Shown here: piece by piece, positions 9,203-18,050 of the stretch
Layout: every line of letters begins with the position of its first letter
Numbering within the stretch: the first letter of the stretch is position 1
Assembly: GCF_004138125.1 (NCBI RefSeq)
Contig: NZ_RXHS01000005.1
Span: 124,001 to 188,000 of the forward strand
Length of the DNA: 64,000 bases
Direction: 5' to 3'
DNA from: Seramator thermalis
Lineage (GTDB): Bacteria; Bacteroidota; Bacteroidia; Bacteroidales; Dysgonomonadaceae
Notes under the pieces: generated by a model
Told to the model about the DNA's origin: nothing
What the model saw: the letters and a program-made list of their open reading frames with translations, nothing else
Database searches by the model: none
Program-made: the position numbers and the translations under genes

Positions 9203-10900
9203 TCAATAACTTATGGATCCAAAATCGAATTCAACAGGATCTTTCAGCAGATTAGGATTCATGGTTAAATCAGTATCTGGAAAAGGAAGTTGAAAGTGTG
9301 CATCCGTGATGTTTGGAATATTTGGATTTTGATCATAGTAAGTAACCGTAGGATCAAAATTGCCTGATTTATAATAAGTGCCAAGACCAACATAATAACT
9401 CCTTCGCTGTGCTTTAAGCTCGGCTATAGCCTTTTGTGGTTCGTAATAATGCCAACGCACATAATCATACCATCTGTCGCCTTCACAAGCAAGTTCGAGG
9501 CGACGTTCTTTCCAGATATCGTCCCAAGTAATGGATGACTTGGGCTCGTAGCCTTTTACCGATCTTTTTCTGACATCATTAAAAGCTTTTAAGGCCTTAG
9601 GGTCTGAAGTAGAAGAACTATTTCCTAAAACTGCTTCTGCATAAATCAAATATACATCTGCAAGTCGAAGCAAATGTGTACTAAGACTCGTTGCCATACG
9701 AGCCATGTGAGTGCCGGTTCCAATAACGTGATCGTTATCGTTACCTACCAGATGTTTTACTTCGTTTGCCCCAACTGCACTTTGATATTCCATACTGTTA
9801 ACTGCAAATTCAGTGTAGTCGAACCCCCCTTTGTCAACCCAGAAATAATCATATTTATCGCCATACATCATCATTGTAGCTTTTCTCCTATCATCTACAT
9901 TATTTCGAGTTAAACTAAGTGCATTTTCACTAAAAGCATCTTGCAGATCTACTGATGGTCCATTATATCCACCCCATGTAGCTCCATATTCATCAAAACC
10001 CTGAATTCCCAAGTCGGATTGTAAAGAATTTTGCGAAGTCCATTGGTTAGAAACTACCCAATGCCAAGCTATTAAACTTTCCTCACTAAAATTGTTCTTT
10101 AATCTAAAAATGTCGGAATAGACCGGCAATAATGATCGTCCACTTTCTTCGATAACTTTACTGGCATACAAAGCGGCCTTATCTAAATCCTCTTGTCTGC
10201 GAGAACCTTCCATCCCATAACCTGATTTGGTTAAATAAACTTTTGACAGCAATCCATATGCAGAATATTTATCAATACGTCCCGGTTGATTTTTTTCGGG
10301 TAACCATTCTATAGCTTTCTCGAGAGTCATGATAATGTAATCATAAACATTTGGGATAGTGGCTTTGTAAACGTTGTTATAATTGCCCTCGGCAATCATG
10401 GCCGAATTGCTGTGAACAATCGGAACGGCACCGAATGTGCGCACCAAATAAAAATAAGCCATAGCTTTCCATACAAGAGCTTCCCCCTTTACGGTCTTTT
10501 TAGTAGCTTCACTTACAGCAGGGCCTGCTTTCATGTCTATATTTTCCAAAATGCTGTTGCAATACCCATTGACAGACCATAAGGAAGCCGACATATTTAC
10601 TAAATCTGCATCGGTGGAATTGATAGTAAAAGTTAAATAAGGTGATGACCCCCAATAATAATTACCAGATAGTACTTCTCCGACCTTAAAGAACCCACGT
10701 TGAAAATCATACCATGGTGAATTATATACCGGATTCACCGCTTGAAAACATTGCTGATCGGTTTTATAGAAACTGTCAACGGTGTAATTATCTTCTGTTG
10801 GTCGATTAAGAAAATCTTCACAGGAAGACAAGAATGATATAACAAGGACTGCGAAAGCAAGGCCTTTTATGGTATTTTTAATTTCCTTAATTATTTTCAT
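9203..10900 (-). CDS. SusD-family nutrient-binding outer-membrane lipoprotein (mannan locus)
   Basis: The 565-residue protein starts with a lipoprotein signal (lipobox Cys27, then EDFLNRP, the usual SusD N-terminal motif). The body has the helical TPR-like SusD pattern, including EALVWKAMAYFYLVRTFGAVP and the late RLELACEGDRWYDYVRWH motif near residue 470. SusD proteins cap the SusC barrel and bind the glycan outside the cell. It begins 11 bp after the SusC stop, so the two are co-transcribed. Specificity for mannan is inferred from the GH26/GH130 genes downstream. Confidence 0.95.
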   Translation of the reverse strand: MKIIKEIKNTIKGLAFAVLVISFLSSCEDFLNRPTEDNYTVDSFYKTDQQCFQAVNPVYNSPWYDFQRGFFKVGEVLSGNYYWGSSPYLTFTINSTDADLVNMSASLWSVNGYCNSILENIDMKAGPAVSEATKKTVKGEALVWKAMAYFYLVRTFGAVPIVHSNSAMIAEGNYNNVYKATIPNVYDYIIMTLEKAIEWLPEKNQPGRIDKYSAYGLLSKVYLTKSGYGMEGSRRQEDLDKAALYASKVIEESGRSLLPVYSDIFRLKNNFSEESLIAWHWVVSNQWTSQNSLQSDLGIQGFDEYGATWGGYNGPSVDLQDAFSENALSLTRNNVDDRRKATMMMYGDKYDYFWVDKGGFDYTEFAVNSMEYQSAVGANEVKHLVGNDNDHVIGTGTHMARMATSLSTHLLRLADVYLIYAEAVLGNSSSTSDPKALKAFNDVRKRSVKGYEPKSSITWDDIWKERRLELACEGDRWYDYVRWHYYEPQKAIAELKAQRRSYYVGLGTYYKSGNFDPTVTYYDQNPNIPNITDAHFQLPFPDTDLTMNPNLLKDPVEFDFGSISY

Positions 10901-10911
10901 TTTTTCTATTA

Positions 10912-13900
10912 TTAAAAAGATAAACTCAATCCAAATGTGTAGACTTGAGGTGATGGATAACGACCGTTATCCAGCCCAAAAACGTTTGCACTTGCTGTGC
11001 TTGCCCCAATTTCAGGATCGTACCCGCTATATTTGGTAAAAGTGTATAGGTTTTGAATATTAGCATAGATCCTGAGATTATCTATTTTCATTTTACGTAC
11101 AAATGTCGCAGGTAAATTATATCCAAAGGCTATGTTTTTGATACGCAAATATGACCCATCTTCAATATATCTGTCGCTGATACGATTATTATCATTGGGA
11201 TCATTATAAATAGCACGAGGAATTCGAGTATTTGGATTCGATACTTTTACATTGGTAATATCGTCAAACCAATTATTCACAGTCACTCCATTAATCACTG
11301 TGGGATAAGTTTTATTGGGATCTATAGGTTCGAGCTGAGCTCTTTTGGTTACTTTTTTCAATTGGTTGTCCCAAACACTCGTCATCCCTGACAAGTGCAT
11401 ATCCATATAATTGAATACTTTATTGCCATATGATCCACTGAGGAAAATAGACAAATCAAAATTTTTGTATTGCATCGTATTAGTCAACCCGAAAGTAAAT
11501 TTTGGCCAGGGTGAACCGATGTTGGTGCGGTCGTAAGTGTCAATAATCCCATCTGGTTTTCCGTCGGGTCCGCTTATGTCTTCAAATTTCAAATCCCCAA
11601 CCCATGTAGTGTTATAGCGATTGAATACGCCATCAGTTGGATATTTTTCCGGCTTTGGTGAATTTTGCAAATCTTCCAAGTCTTTGTAAACTCCTGCGAC
11701 TTTGTATCCGTAAAAATTATATAATGGGTCACCTATGTTTGTAACAGTGACAACATCACTCCATTGGCCATAACCCTCTATGTGAGCCGATTCAGTGCCA
11801 TCGAGTGCAACTAATTTATTTTTGTTGAACGACATTTGAAAATCGGTATCCCAGATGAAATCTTTCGTCAGATTGTGGGTCGTCAATGTAAATTCGATTC
11901 CTTTATTATTGATTGTTCCATAGTTTCCATACGGTGAAGCTAAGGCAGACGAGGCATTGCCTCTTGTACCCATATATGATGGAAGTTGGAGTTGCATAAG
12001 CATATCAGACGAAGTTTTATCGTATGCATCTACTACAAAATCTATTTTTCTATTTAATAAAGATAAATCAAGACCTAAATTCCACTGTTCTTGAGTTTCC
12101 CATTTAATGTATGGATTGGCAATGTTGGATTGTCTGTATCCAAGACCCAGCCCTGATGGCATCTTAGATATGGACGCACCCCATCGATAGCCTCCTATAT
12201 TGGAATTGCCGGTTTGCCCCCATCCTAGTCGAATTTTTCCGTTGTCAAAAATTCCTAATAGAGGTTCGAAAAATTCTTCGTTTGTAAAACGCCACGAAAC
12301 GGCAAACGCATGAAACCCTGCCCATCTATTTTTAGGCCCAAAATTAGATGATCCATCTTTTCGGTAAGTATAGGTTCCCATATATTTATCGCCATAGTTG
12401 TATGTCCCACGCCCAAAGAATGAAGCCATCGCGCTACTCCCGAAACCAGAATTAATCTGAGGATCTGAACCTAAACTAGGATTATGAATATCGTTTGAAG
12501 GCAAATTAGTAGCACGTACTCCTTCATATTCCCAACTTGATTCCCATAACTCTTGTCCAAGCATCACGGAGTAATTATGTTTATCTTTCGACCCCGTATA
12601 TGTTAAATAATTTTTTAACTGCCAAAAGAAATTATAGTTTCTTTGTATTGAACTCATATTGACGTTACGACTCCAATTTCCATATGTCACCGCAGGCTCG
12701 AATTGTTCGGCTCTTGTGTTTCCGATATCATATCCTAATTCGCTGTGCCAGGTCAGATTTTTGAAAGGCGTTACTTCAGCAAAAATACTTCCGTTAAGTT
12801 TGTTTCTGCCTAAAAGGATGTCTTCATCTAACGCCATTGCGATTGGGTTGATTCTTGTATACCCTTCTCTCACTACGCTTGCATAATTTCCGTCCAAATC
12901 GTAAATAGGTATGTCTGGTGGAGTTAGAAGCGAATAATTCACGATACCTTCATCACTATCAGCCAGTCCTAATCTTTCGTCAGTATTCGAATACATAATG
13001 TTGACTCCCAATTTCAACCATTTTTTTAGTTTTGCATCCAAATTAGTTCGAAAAGAATATCTATTAAAGTGTGTACCAATAATAGTTCCGTCTTGATTCA
13101 TAAAAGATCCAGAAACATAATAAGTAACATTATCAGTCCCACCTTGAGCTGAAATCTGATGCTGATTCATAGGTGCGTGTCTAAAAATGGCATCTTGCCA
13201 ATTTGTTCCTGCTCCAAGCAGGCTTGGATCAAGAAATTCAGGTCGAGAGTCTTTCGAGTTACTCTCTTGAGCAACTGAATTGCTGAATTCGGCAAACTCT
13301 TTTAAATTCATCATTTCAATTCTACTCGCTTGTCGCTGGATGCCGAAAGATCCTTCATAATTGAATTTTGCTTCTCCAGCTCTCCCTCTCTTTGTGGTAA
13401 TCAAGACTACGCCGTTTGCTCCTTGCGCTCCATAAATGGCAGTAGCGGAAGCATCTTTTAAAATTTCCATCGACAAAATATCTGCGGGATTAATGGTTGA
13501 AAGTGGTGAGATTGTCGATACAGGTCCATTCCCCAATGCATCGCCTAATCCAAACGAGGCTCCACTATTTCCCCCACCCTGAACAATAACTCCATCGATA
13601 ACATAAAGTGGCTCTGCATTGGCATTAATGGTCGCTTGTCCTCTGACTCTTATGGCTGATGACGATCCGGGAGCACCCGACGTTAGGACGGCATTCACGC
13701 CTGCTACTCGACCCTGTAAAGCTTGGTCTAAATTAGTAATAACAGATTTTTTTATGGCATCCTCGCCGATTGAAACAGATGCACCTGAGAGGTCGCTTTT
13801 TCTCATCGTTCCATATCCCACTACTACCACTTCATCAAGCAGTTCTACGTCCTCTTCCAAACTTATATTAAACGAAGACCTGTTCCCCACGCTAACTTCT

Positions 13901-14154
13901 TTGGTTTTGTAACCAACGCTCGAAAAGACTAAAACCGGGTTTTGGGTGGTAAGTCTCAGTGTGAATTTTCCATCGAGATCCGTAACGGTACCGTTTGAGG
14001 TGTTTTTTTCCATTACCGTTACGCCAATCATAGCAGAATTGTCCCTGGCATCAACCACAGAACCTGTGATGGTTCGCTGTTGAGCCGCGAGTTGCAGGCT
14101 CAGTAATAGAGCCGGTGCAATCAAAATAAAAAATTTTCTACAAATGTTTCTCAT
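10912..14154 (-). CDS. SusC-family TonB-dependent outer-membrane transporter (mannan locus)
   Basis: I chose the ATG at 14152-14154: the 40 residues in front of it in the longer reading frame are not signal-like, whereas MRNICRKFF starts a good signal peptide. The 1080-residue product has an N-terminal carboxypeptidase-regulatory-like domain (ITGSVVDARDNSAMIGV), the LLDEVVVVGYGTMRKSDLSGA plug entry, a TonB plug (LKDASATAIYGAQGANGV) and a C-terminal beta-barrel ending in FGLSLSF. It imports oligosaccharides through the outer membrane using TonB energy. It is the first gene of the mannan operon. Confidence 0.95.
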   Translation of the reverse strand: MRNICRKFFILIAPALLLSLQLAAQQRTITGSVVDARDNSAMIGVTVMEKNTSNGTVTDLDGKFTLRLTTQNPVLVFSSVGYKTKEVSVGNRSSFNISLEEDVELLDEVVVVGYGTMRKSDLSGASVSIGEDAIKKSVITNLDQALQGRVAGVNAVLTSGAPGSSSAIRVRGQATINANAEPLYVIDGVIVQGGGNSGASFGLGDALGNGPVSTISPLSTINPADILSMEILKDASATAIYGAQGANGVVLITTKRGRAGEAKFNYEGSFGIQRQASRIEMMNLKEFAEFSNSVAQESNSKDSRPEFLDPSLLGAGTNWQDAIFRHAPMNQHQISAQGGTDNVTYYVSGSFMNQDGTIIGTHFNRYSFRTNLDAKLKKWLKLGVNIMYSNTDERLGLADSDEGIVNYSLLTPPDIPIYDLDGNYASVVREGYTRINPIAMALDEDILLGRNKLNGSIFAEVTPFKNLTWHSELGYDIGNTRAEQFEPAVTYGNWSRNVNMSSIQRNYNFFWQLKNYLTYTGSKDKHNYSVMLGQELWESSWEYEGVRATNLPSNDIHNPSLGSDPQINSGFGSSAMASFFGRGTYNYGDKYMGTYTYRKDGSSNFGPKNRWAGFHAFAVSWRFTNEEFFEPLLGIFDNGKIRLGWGQTGNSNIGGYRWGASISKMPSGLGLGYRQSNIANPYIKWETQEQWNLGLDLSLLNRKIDFVVDAYDKTSSDMLMQLQLPSYMGTRGNASSALASPYGNYGTINNKGIEFTLTTHNLTKDFIWDTDFQMSFNKNKLVALDGTESAHIEGYGQWSDVVTVTNIGDPLYNFYGYKVAGVYKDLEDLQNSPKPEKYPTDGVFNRYNTTWVGDLKFEDISGPDGKPDGIIDTYDRTNIGSPWPKFTFGLTNTMQYKNFDLSIFLSGSYGNKVFNYMDMHLSGMTSVWDNQLKKVTKRAQLEPIDPNKTYPTVINGVTVNNWFDDITNVKVSNPNTRIPRAIYNDPNDNNRISDRYIEDGSYLRIKNIAFGYNLPATFVRKMKIDNLRIYANIQNLYTFTKYSGYDPEIGASTASANVFGLDNGRYPSPQVYTFGLSLSF

Positions 14155-14275
14155 AAATAAATGTTCTTGTTGTGAATTAATATGATACGAATCTTGTTTT
14201 AGGTAATATTTAAATTTTGTTGCGTATTGCGTAATAAACAAAAGGTCACCCTCTCTCATCGTAATTTGATACATG

Positions 14276-14283
14276 CAAAGATA
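14276..14283 (-). promoter_or_regulatory. Putative -7 promoter element for the mannan operon
   Basis: On the minus strand this reads TATCTTTG, an exact match to the Bacteroidetes -7 consensus TAnnTTTG. Transcription would start near 14269, giving a 5' leader of about 115 bases before the SusC ATG. No TTG -33 element is seen at the expected distance; that place is occupied by the palindrome at 14285-14322. A consensus of this length does occur by chance in A/T-rich DNA. Confidence 0.45.
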
Positions 14284-14284
14284 A

Positions 14285-14322
14285 AATGCTAAAAGATATT
14301 TTTTTGCATATCTTTTAGCATT
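14285..14322. repeat. 15-bp perfect inverted repeat, candidate operator or terminator
   Basis: Arms 14285-14299 and 14308-14322 (AATGCTAAAAGATAT and its complement) are identical and separated by eight bases. The element lies between the araC stop and the mannan SusC start. It could be the transcription terminator of the upstream xylose genes, since a T-containing tract follows on the minus strand. It also abuts the TATCTTTG element and covers the -33 region, which is a normal operator position. The sequence cannot decide between the two. Confidence 0.6.
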
Positions 14323-14347
14323 AAATGATACTATTTTGATGGAATAG

Positions 14348-15238
14348 TTAAAAGATTTGTTTCGTCTTTCTGAAATTTTCTCTAAATTCTTTTGGAGTAC
14401 ATCCTTTCTTTTTCTTGAAAATTCTGTTGAAGTTTGACAAGTTATTGAATCCGCAATCGTAACAAATTTCGGAAATAGAATTTGTAGTATCGGCTAACAA
14501 CCTGGCTGCAAATCCCAACCGAATATCGATTAAATAATCTGAGATGGTTTTGCCAGAACGAATTTTAAAAAAACGACTTAAGGCCACAGGTGTCATGCCG
14601 ACTAATTCGGCTAATTCCTCCAATCGGATAGGTTCTTTGTAATGGGTATTAATGTATTGACGTATCTTCAAAACCCGACGGCTGTCGCTGCTCTCATCCG
14701 ATTTCGCGAATGAGGAACTGGCTAACAAATGAATATTATCGAAAAGCGAAAGTTCATAGAGTATGGTCAAAAATTTGATAACGGCATAAAAACCTTCCTT
14801 TTCAGAAGATAACGTATCCAAAAGCGGATACACTTTCATAATGGCTTCCATAGGAAAGCTGATGCCTGTTTGTGCTTTTTCGAGCATGCGACGAATGCTG
14901 TCAAACTGATTTTTCCCCAAAAAACTTCCGAAAAACAGATCCGGCGAAAATTGGATTGTTATTTCTCGAATATCTTTCGATTCGCATTTATATTGTTCCC
15001 ACACATGTTCCAAATCGGCTCCTGAAATGAGTGTTAAATCATAATTTCCAATCGTTTCTACCGAATCGCCCACGATGCGTCGGACTCCCGGCGCATTTTC
15101 GATATAATTCAATTCGTACTCGGCATGTGAATGCAAGGGATATGTAAACTCCGATTTTCGCCGATCGGCTATATAAAAGCAGTCCTTATCTGACAACGGA
15201 GTTATCTCGCGAATAATATAATTGTTGTTGATATTCAT
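14348..15238 (-). CDS. AraC-family transcriptional regulator
   Basis: I chose the ATG at 15236-15238. The longer open frame reads back through the xylose transporter gene and is spurious, while this start lies 5 bp after that gene's stop. The 296-residue protein has an N-terminal cupin-like sensor (YPLHSHAEYELNYIE, about residues 25-45). The C-terminal double helix-turn-helix of the AraC family lies at about residues 195-293 (LEELAELVGMTPVALSRFF and ISEICYDCGFNNLSNFNRIF). As the last gene of the xylose group and directly upstream of mannan SusC, it could regulate either. The inducer is unknown; a sugar is a reasonable guess. Confidence 0.88.
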   Translation of the reverse strand: MNINNNYIIREITPLSDKDCFYIADRRKSEFTYPLHSHAEYELNYIENAPGVRRIVGDSVETIGNYDLTLISGADLEHVWEQYKCESKDIREITIQFSPDLFFGSFLGKNQFDSIRRMLEKAQTGISFPMEAIMKVYPLLDTLSSEKEGFYAVIKFLTILYELSLFDNIHLLASSSFAKSDESSDSRRVLKIRQYINTHYKEPIRLEELAELVGMTPVALSRFFKIRSGKTISDYLIDIRLGFAARLLADTTNSISEICYDCGFNNLSNFNRIFKKKKGCTPKEFRENFRKTKQIF

Positions 15239-15243
15239 GAAAC

Positions 15244-16635
15244 TTATTCCTTCTTCCACAATCCTTCCATCTCTTCCAGCGATTTTCGCTTTGTTTCCGG
15301 AACCATTTTCCATACAAACAGGGCCGACAAAACGGACATCGCGCCATAGAAGGCATATGTAAAGCCCGAACTGAACTCCATCATGGCCGGATAGGTGGAC
15401 GATATCAGGTAATTGGCAAACCATTGGAATGCGACGGCAATGGCTACCGCTTTTCCCCGTATTTTGTTCGGGAAGATTTCGGAAATCAATACCCAACAGA
15501 TCGGTCCCCACGACATCATGAACGATGCCGTATAGATGATGATGAATACCAGCGTACTGATGCCGATGATGTTGTTGAACGCCAATGCCGAGATTGCAAA
15601 CATGCCTATGGCCATCCCTATCGACCCGGTCATCAACAAAGGCTTCCTGCCCCATTTGTCCACCGTAACGATCGCTACCGCCGTAAAAACGACATTCACA
15701 AAGCCCATGATGATGGTTTGCAGCATGGAGGCATCTTTGGCGGCGCCCATGCTCTCGAAAATACGCGGGGCGTAATACAAGGCCACGTTGATGCCGACAA
15801 ACTGCTGGAATACCGACAGCAGGATTCCGATGATGATGACCTTCTTACCGTAAGAAAATACACTGGCCTTGATCGAATGGTCGACCGTTTGTTTTATCTC
15901 GTCCAGTATCCGACGGGCAGTTTCTTCTCTCCCGTTTATTTTCTTCAATACCGCCAAAGCTTTTTCGTCCTGATGCACCAGCGCCAGATAGCGGGGTGTT
16001 TCCGGTACAAACAACAGCAATATCCCGAACAAAGCTGCAGGTATGGTTTCCGAAGCAAACATGCGCCGCCAACCGATGGCATTGATCCATTCTATCGACT
16101 GACCTCGGGCTATTTCCCAGTTCACGAAATAAACAACCAGCATGCCGAAAATGATGGCAAACTGATTGAACGATACCAAACGCCCGCGAATAGCGGCCGG
16201 AGAAATCTCGCTGATATACATGGGCGAAACGGCCGATGCCAACCCTACTCCGATACCGCCCAAAATGCGGTAGATATTGAAAGTGATCAGTAAACCGACC
16301 GAAGGTTCTCCCCAAGGGAAGAAAAAGGTTTCGGGATATCCCGATCCCAAAGCCGATACAAAAAACAGGACGGATGCCAGAAGCAGGGTATTGCGGCGCC
16401 CCAATCGGTTGGAAAAAAAACCGGACAATATCCCTCCAATGATACATCCGATCAAGGCGCTCGATACTGTGGCACCGTGAACCAGCGCGTTTAATCCCAA
16501 CGGCTCGATCAGAAATGCCTGAAGGGATTTTTCGGCTCCCGAGATGACGGCCGTGTCGTATCCGAAAAGCAGTCCGCCTAACGTCGCTACCAGCGTTATC
16601 GCGAAAATGTATGATGCGTTGTATTGTTTTGTCAT
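15244..16635 (-). CDS. xylE: D-xylose:proton symporter, MFS sugar porter
   Basis: The 463-residue inner-membrane protein has twelve predicted membrane segments and the sugar-porter signatures: GGLLFGYDTAVISG near residue 20, NRLGRRNTLL, the mid-protein PETPRYLA motif, and the C-terminal PETKRKSLEEME. These agree with XylE-type proton-linked xylose transporters. It follows xylose isomerase and xylulokinase in the same operon, which supports xylose as substrate. A terminator-like hairpin separates it from xylA. Its base composition is richer in G+C than the SusC/SusD genes. Confidence 0.9.
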   Translation of the reverse strand: MTKQYNASYIFAITLVATLGGLLFGYDTAVISGAEKSLQAFLIEPLGLNALVHGATVSSALIGCIIGGILSGFFSNRLGRRNTLLLASVLFFVSALGSGYPETFFFPWGEPSVGLLITFNIYRILGGIGVGLASAVSPMYISEISPAAIRGRLVSFNQFAIIFGMLVVYFVNWEIARGQSIEWINAIGWRRMFASETIPAALFGILLLFVPETPRYLALVHQDEKALAVLKKINGREETARRILDEIKQTVDHSIKASVFSYGKKVIIIGILLSVFQQFVGINVALYYAPRIFESMGAAKDASMLQTIIMGFVNVVFTAVAIVTVDKWGRKPLLMTGSIGMAIGMFAISALAFNNIIGISTLVFIIIYTASFMMSWGPICWVLISEIFPNKIRGKAVAIAVAFQWFANYLISSTYPAMMEFSSGFTYAFYGAMSVLSALFVWKMVPETKRKSLEEMEGLWKKE

Positions 16636-16659
16636 TTTTTACCCGTAATAAAAGAAACC

Positions 16660-16685
16660 CGGCCGGTTTTTCAAGCAACCGACCG
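16660..16685 (-). terminator. G+C-rich hairpin between xylA and xylE
   Basis: Nine-base arms at 16660-16668 and 16677-16685 (CGGCCGGTT with AACCGACCG) pair with one G-U and an eight-base loop. On the minus strand the stem is followed by GGTTTCTTTTATTA. Position and form suggest an intra-operon attenuator that lowers transporter expression, or an mRNA-stabilising 3' end for xylA. The T-tract is interrupted, so termination may be incomplete. Confidence 0.5.
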
Positions 16686-16709
16686 AGAATCCGCTATGTT
16701 TTACCTTTT

Positions 16710-18032
16710 TTATATATACATGTTTACGATAGCTTCGTAAAGTTCCTGTTTCCCGCTGATTTGTGCGGGTTCCCTGCCCAACGAAAGCGCATAAGCGCGC
16801 AGATCTTCCAACGAAAGTTTTCCTTCTTCGAATGCTTTCCCTTTTCCGCTGTCGAAAGAAGCGTAGCGCTCTTTGAGCATCTGCAGATAGGGCGATTTTT
16901 CGAGTATGGCGGCGGCAGCTTCCAATGCCCGTGCAAAAACATCCATCCCCGCTATGTGCGCAATGAAGATGTCATCCAAATCGGTGGAATTGCGACGCGT
17001 TTTGGCATCGAAATTCGTACCTCCACCCTGCAAGCCGCCATTTCTCAGGATGACCATCATGGCTTGCGTTAGTTCGTAAACGTCAATGGGGAATTGATCG
17101 GTGTCCCAGCCGTTTTGGTAATCGCCCCGATTGGCATCAATCGATCCGAGCATGCCGGCATCGGCAGCACATTGCAATTCGTGCTCGAAGGTGTGGCCGG
17201 CCAGTGTGGCATGATTGACCTCGATATTCAGTTTGAAATCCTTGTCCAAACCATTGGCGCGCAGAAAACCGATAACCGTTTCAGCATCCACATCGTACTG
17301 GTGTTTGGTCGGCTCCATGGGTTTGGGTTCGATGAGGAAAGTCCCTTTGAAACCCTTCGAACGGGCATAATCACGCGCTTTGGTCAACATCATGGCCAGA
17401 TGTTGTTTTTCGCGTTTCATCTCGGTGTTCAACAGGCTCATGTAGCCTTCTCTGCCTCCCCAGAACACGTAATTTTCGCCTCCCAGCGCGATGGTGGCAT
17501 CCAGCGCATTTTTGATCTGCGTGGCAGCGTAGGCAACACTGTCGAAATTGGGATTGGTGGCTGCTCCGTTCATATAACGCTTATGACCGAATACGTTGGC
17601 CGTTCCCCATAAGAGTTTGATCCCGGTTTGAGCCATCTTCTCCTTGGCGTATGACACCATCTGTTTCAGGTTGGATTCGTACTCCTCGAGCGAATTTCCT
17701 TCGTCCACCAAGTCAATGTCGTGAAAGCAGAAATATTCGATTCCGATTTTTTGCATAAATTCGAAAGCGGCATCCATCTTGTTTTTTGCCCTTTCGATGG
17801 GATCTGCTTCCCGATTCCACGGAAAACTTTTCGTCGGTCCGCCAAAGGGATCACTGCTTTCTGCACACATCGTATGCCAGTAGGCCATCGAGAATTTGAA
17901 CCAGTCTTTCATTTTGCGTCCGTAAACAACTTTTTCGGCATCGTAATACCGAAATGCCAACGGATTTTTACTTTCTTTTCCTTCAAATTTGATTTTCCCG
18001 ATTTCGGGGAAAAATTCTTTCTTGTTTTCCAT
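16710..18032 (-). CDS. xylA: Xylose isomerase
   Basis: The 440-residue cytoplasmic enzyme converts D-xylose to D-xylulose. All key residues of class II isomerases are visible: His104 in [11 protein letters not shown], and metal ligands Glu235 ([16 protein letters not shown]), Glu271, His274, Asp299, Asp310, Asp312 and Asp342. The spacing matches the Thermotoga-type enzymes with an offset of three. It lies 18 bp after xylulokinase, which is the next pathway enzyme. The full length and intact active site leave no reason to doubt function. Confidence 0.98.
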   Translation of the reverse strand: MENKKEFFPEIGKIKFEGKESKNPLAFRYYDAEKVVYGRKMKDWFKFSMAYWHTMCAESSDPFGGPTKSFPWNREADPIERAKNKMDAAFEFMQKIGIEYFCFHDIDLVDEGNSLEEYESNLKQMVSYAKEKMAQTGIKLLWGTANVFGHKRYMNGAATNPNFDSVAYAATQIKNALDATIALGGENYVFWGGREGYMSLLNTEMKREKQHLAMMLTKARDYARSKGFKGTFLIEPKPMEPTKHQYDVDAETVIGFLRANGLDKDFKLNIEVNHATLAGHTFEHELQCAADAGMLGSIDANRGDYQNGWDTDQFPIDVYELTQAMMVILRNGGLQGGGTNFDAKTRRNSTDLDDIFIAHIAGMDVFARALEAAAAILEKSPYLQMLKERYASFDSGKGKAFEEGKLSLEDLRAYALSLGREPAQISGKQELYEAIVNMYI

Positions 18033-18050
18033 TTTTTAATTGAGTTGATG

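Noticed and set aside
15239-15655. N-terminal extension of the AraC regulator reading frame
   Set aside because: The extension is antisense-like low-complexity His/Arg sequence overlapping xylE in another frame. The ATG at 15238 fits the family length.
15424-16293. 289-codon open frame on the plus strand opposite xylE
   Set aside because: It is exactly antisense to a gene with clear family motifs, is rich in Arg/His/Asp, and has no recognisable domain. It arises from the higher G+C content of xylE.
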